Source: a virus
IMG/VR virus record: IMGVR_UViG_3300037264_000710
Span: 1-23,118 of that record
Strand: one strand, 5' to 3'
DNA: 23,118 nt
This document shows positions 20,853 through 23,118 of this stretch, piece after piece. Within the stretch, counting starts at the first letter, position 1, and each line of letters begins with the position of its first letter. The notes beneath the pieces were generated by a model that was not told the origin of the DNA, made no database searches, and saw nothing but the letters and a program-made list of their open reading frames with translations. The position numbers and the translations under genes were made by a program.

Positions 20853-21506
20853 ATGTTTACAAGACGTTGTTCAAATCCAAAAAATAATCCAAATTGTAAA
20901 ATAACACTTTATTATAATAGTTATAAATCTTGGAATAGAGCAAAAAATTGTAATGCTACGTGCGTGGGTTGTGTGTGGTATGGTCGAAAACACAATTCCA
21001 CATCAATAAAAAAGATGAAAAAATCATCTAAACTTAGGTGGACTAGACCAGAAGAACGAGAAAAAATTAGTAAATCTAAGATAGGAAAATCAAGTTGGAA
21101 TAAGGGAAAATCATTTTCAATTAATACTAAAAGGTTAATGAGTGTTTCTGCAAAAAAACGAATGAAAAGAATTGGAAGCCCGTCGCGTAGAACAGATGTT
21201 AAACAAAAAATAATACTACACCACACTGGATTTTCATCTTGGAAAGAATACATTGAAAAGTATCCGAAAAAATTACAATATAAAGCAGAAGTAAGACGAG
21301 AAACAAATTCTCAACTAAAACAAAATCCCAAACTTACAAATTTTGATAAAAGAGGCAAGAATGGTGTACAAGGAGCGTATCAACTAGACCACATCATTAG
21401 TATAGATGCCGGATTCAAAAAACATATAAGTTCAAAAAAAATTGGACATATTAGTAATTTAAGAATGATTCCCTGGGAAGAAAACATTTCCAAAGGAAAC
21501 AAATAA
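20853..21506 (+). CDS. HNH homing endonuclease with NUMOD3 motif
   Basis: 217 residues from ATG 20853, with GAGGTG 3 bases upstream. The N-terminus has C6, C15, C33, C37 and C40, possibly a zinc site. Residues 66-86 (PEEREKISKSKIGKSSWNKG) are a NUMOD3 DNA-binding unit. The C-terminus has the HNH nuclease: YQLDHIISIDAGFKKHI (D179, H180), then SNLRMIPWEENISKGNK (N202, N211), as in phage HNH homing enzymes. It stands alone in the gap between sheath and the zinc-ribbon protein gene and does not interrupt a reading frame that can be seen. Its nuclease differs from that of the endonuclease at 12033, although both share NUMOD3. Confidence 0.9.
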   Translation: MFTRRCSNPKNNPNCKITLYYNSYKSWNRAKNCNATCVGCVWYGRKHNSTSIKKMKKSSKLRWTRPEEREKISKSKIGKSSWNKGKSFSINTKRLMSVSAKKRMKRIGSPSRRTDVKQKIILHHTGFSSWKEYIEKYPKKLQYKAEVRRETNSQLKQNPKLTNFDKRGKNGVQGAYQLDHIISIDAGFKKHISSKKIGHISNLRMIPWEENISKGNK

Positions 21507-21531
21507 GTAAAAAATAAGAGTTCAACTTTAT

Positions 21532-21574
21532 TCCGAACTAAAAGAATTTTTCAAGTCCGATGTTCGGAGGACTT
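21532..21574 (+). promoter_or_regulatory. Overlapping inverted repeats in the leader of the zinc-ribbon gene
   Basis: TCCGAAC (21532-21538) can pair with GTTCGGA (21562-21568), and AAGTCC (21553-21558) with GGACTT (21569-21574). Because the pairs overlap they would compete, giving two different foldings. No T run follows, so it is not a simple terminator. The 94-base gap otherwise contains only the ribosome site AAAGGAG for the next gene. Confidence 0.35.
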
Positions 21575-21600
21575 ATAAACTAAATAAAGGAGAATGCGCT

Positions 21601-22419
21601 ATGTACAAAAACTCATGCCTCGCTTCAATCAGGGTAAATAACAGAACGTTGCGCGAAAAGCATAACAAAACTGTTTTCTTGCCATTTAATTCACAATACT
21701 CAATCTTTCTACGAAACGACAACACACGAAGAGCCTATGTCTCTATCAAAATTGATGGAACAGATGTTCTTGGTGGAGATGGGCTCATACTTAATGGGTA
21801 TGGGTATGAAATCAATCTTGAACGTTTCTTGACAGATGGAAATCTTAACAATGGTCGCCGATTCAAGTTCGTCAAAGCATCGGATGAACGTGTTCAAGAC
21901 CCATCGAGTCCAGAAAATGGTTTGGTGGAGATTGAATTTTGGTTGGAAAAACCAATCAACATAGTTTATTATCCAACACCATTCGTTCTAAGAAATGATG
22001 AGTGGCGTATAAGTTCGTGGCCTATAAGTTCGTGGCCATGGTATAGTGGACACACTGGGTCTTATAATCATAAGACATTGAGTGGTGCTATAAATTGTTC
22101 TACGAATTATAGCGCTACTACAATTGGTGCTGGAAGTGCAACAAAAACCATGGCCACCACATTACCCGATTCTGGTATGAAAGAATCGTTTTCGAGTGAT
22201 ATTGGTGCAACGGTAGAGGGGAATAAGTCGAGTCAATCGTTTGTGAATACAACGTTTGGTGAGAAGGAATACCCATCTACAGTAATAAAACTATGGTTAC
22301 GTGGGTTAGATAGAGAGATTACTACTGCCGATAAGTTGTATTGTACGTCATGTGGTAAGAAACTCAATTTTGATTATGAATTTTGTCCAAAGTGTGGTAC
22401 AGAAGTCGTAATTGAATAA
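21601..22419 (+). CDS. Virion-region protein with C-terminal zinc ribbon
   Basis: 272 residues from ATG 21601, with AAAGGAGA upstream. Residues 6-125 form a beta-rich domain (SIRVNNRTLREKHNKTVFLP, YSIFLRNDNTRRAYVSIKID, GLILNGYGYEINL and RRFKFVKAS), a pattern I know from phage and bacterial proteins where it precedes a zinc ribbon. A Ser/Thr/Gly-rich linker follows (about 150-215). The C-terminus is a zinc ribbon: C248, C251, C262 and C265 (YCTSCGKKLNFDYEFCPKCG). At residues 137-146 a 15-bp exact tandem repeat gives ISSWPISSWP. The exact role is unknown; its place between sheath and tube genes suggests a virion or assembly protein. Confidence 0.75.
   Translation: MYKNSCLASIRVNNRTLREKHNKTVFLPFNSQYSIFLRNDNTRRAYVSIKIDGTDVLGGDGLILNGYGYEINLERFLTDGNLNNGRRFKFVKASDERVQDPSSPENGLVEIEFWLEKPINIVYYPTPFVLRNDEWRISSWPISSWPWYSGHTGSYNHKTLSGAINCSTNYSATTIGAGSATKTMATTLPDSGMKESFSSDIGATVEGNKSSQSFVNTTFGEKEYPSTVIKLWLRGLDREITTADKLYCTSCGKKLNFDYEFCPKCGTEVVIE
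22008..22037 (+). repeat. Exact 15-bp tandem repeat within the zinc-ribbon gene
   Basis: TATAAGTTCGTGGCC occurs twice in direct succession (22008-22022 and 22023-22037). It keeps the frame and doubles the peptide ISSWP. Confidence 0.92.
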
Positions 22420-22425
22420 CAAATT

Positions 22426-22471
22426 AGGGGGGATTTTTCGTCTGATATTTAGGTGAATTTTCCCCCTTTTT
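22426..22471 (+). terminator. Probable intrinsic terminator after the zinc-ribbon gene
   Basis: GGGGGA (22428-22433) pairs with TCCCCC (22461-22466), with one or two more pairs at the base, and TTTTT follows. The loop is long (27 bases) with little inner pairing. It begins shortly after the stop at 22419 and fits an end of transcription before the tail-tube gene. The rest of the 149-base gap holds a TATTTATA motif at 22474 and a 15-codon frame at 22493 (MILLLRMIDIYFCKV) with a ribosome-like site, too short to call a gene. Confidence 0.6.
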
Positions 22472-22473
22472 GA

Positions 22474-22481
22474 TATTTATA
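22474..22481 (+). promoter_or_regulatory. TATTTATA motif upstream of the tail-tube gene
   Basis: The octamer lies just behind the terminator at 22426-22471 and 88 bases before the tail-tube start, where a new promoter would be expected. It is the same octamer as at 11029 and 18071. Confidence 0.4.
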
Positions 22482-22568
22482 GGAAAGAAAAAATGATTTT
22501 GCTTTTAAGAATGATAGATATTTATTTCTGTAAGGTTTGAGGTCAATTCACACATTGGAGCAAGACGC

Positions 22569-23057
22569 ATGGCAAATATTATAGATGCTAATGAAATATT
22601 TGGTACCCAATTTGAACCAAAGGTCAAGAACAAATTTATAATGTATGTTGACGGAATACCAGCGTTTGTAATACACACAGCACAACTTCCGACAATTGCA
22701 TTTGAAGATATCACAATAGACCACATTAATATCAAAAGAAAGTTCAAAGGTAAGGGCGAATGGCAAGATATTACATTGACATTGTATAACCCTATTGTTC
22801 CTTCTTCTGCTCAGGCCGTTATGGAGTGGGTAAGACTTTCGCACGAATCGGTAACCGGTCGTGAGGGGTATGCAGATTTCTATAAGAAGGATATTACGAT
22901 TAACGTGCTTGGCCCGGTTGGTGATAAAGTTGAAGAATGGACATTGAAGGGCGCGTATATAAAACAGGCACAATTCGGAGATATGGCGTGGGCGGATTCT
23001 GCGGTGATTGATGTAACGATTACGCTAAGATATGATTATGCTATTTTGCAATTTTGA
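22569..23057 (+). CDS. Tail tube protein, T4 gp19-like
   Basis: 162 residues from ATG 22569, with GGAG 9 bases upstream. The length matches T4 gp19 (163 residues). The sequence begins with a short helix (ANIIDANEIFGTQFEPKVKN), followed by strands KFIMYVDGIPAFVIHTAQLP and ITIDHINIKRKFKGKGEW, then DITLTLYNPIVPSSAQAVME and EWTLKGAYIKQAQFGDMAW, ending with VIDVTITLRYDYAILQF. This order is characteristic of tube proteins, which stack as hexamers inside the sheath. The gene follows sheath, endonuclease and zinc-ribbon genes; sheath and tube being near neighbours is typical. The last 61 bases of the window after it contain no gene. Confidence 0.92.
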   Translation: MANIIDANEIFGTQFEPKVKNKFIMYVDGIPAFVIHTAQLPTIAFEDITIDHINIKRKFKGKGEWQDITLTLYNPIVPSSAQAVMEWVRLSHESVTGREGYADFYKKDITINVLGPVGDKVEEWTLKGAYIKQAQFGDMAWADSAVIDVTITLRYDYAILQF

Positions 23058-23118
23058 TTTTTTGCGAATAAATATAAGAATCTCTTAGTCATATCACATC
23101 GTTTTCAAAAATTCCTTA

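Noticed and set aside
21532-21574. H-type pseudoknot made of both inverted repeats
   Set aside because: The two 3' arms touch with no connecting base, which leaves no loop to cross the first stem; alternative hairpins are more reasonable.
22493-22540. 15-codon frame with a ribosome-like site before the tail-tube gene
   Set aside because: Too short to support as a gene; could be a leader peptide, but nothing else indicates it.

Overview
The window is a piece of a large, tailed bacteriophage genome with a contractile (T4-like, myovirus) tail. The evidence is the right-hand part, which holds genes resembling T4 gp13, gp14, gp15, gp18 (tail sheath) and gp19 (tail tube). The left-hand part is a dense run of small, overlapping accessory and nucleic-acid genes. 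Every supported gene lies on the + strand, most junctions are overlaps of 1 to 40 bases or short gaps, and the DNA is AT-rich. The host cannot be read from the sequence. No tRNA gene, CRISPR array, integrase or attachment site was found.

Bases 1-3868: membrane and accessory region. It opens with the C-terminal end of an SPFH/prohibitin-family protein. Next come a small protein made of two identical halves (an exact 234-bp tandem duplication), a 35-residue single-span membrane protein and a hypothetical protein. A TnpB-only IS200/IS605-type element then splits a very short coiled-coil gene. Two Trp-rich membrane proteins and a Nudix hydrolase follow.

Bases 3869-10875: two strong sigma70-like promoters with an unusual shared 3' extension drive small zinc-binding and hypothetical proteins, then a nucleic-acid end-processing set: polynucleotide-kinase-like protein, ATP-dependent DNA ligase and a Pol-beta-type nucleotidyltransferase. 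After these come a broken metallo-beta-lactamase-fold gene, a small beta-rich protein, a peptide deformylase fused to a SEC-C zinc motif, a DEDDh exonuclease and a NADAR (YbiA-like) protein. A strong intrinsic terminator at 10970-11005 closes this block.

Bases 11006-23118: virion block. It runs through an unknown 304-residue protein, the gp13-like neck protein, an unknown 420-residue protein, gp14-like and gp15-like proteins, a fibre-like protein with a YadA-type beta-roll, a coiled-coil protein, the tail sheath, a zinc-ribbon protein and the tail tube. Two homing endonuclease genes of different nuclease types have entered this block: a NUMOD3/PD-(D/E)XK-like one just before the neck gene, and an HNH one just after the sheath gene. 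The first sits between duplicated copies of the neck gene's own start region.

The most interesting structures are the TnpB element with its reconstructable empty site, the homing endonuclease embedded in duplicated translation-start sequence, the two promoters that place an ATG at the predicted transcription start, and several apparently disrupted genes (a zinc-finger gene with one extra base, and a metallo-beta-lactamase gene interrupted at a run of nine A).
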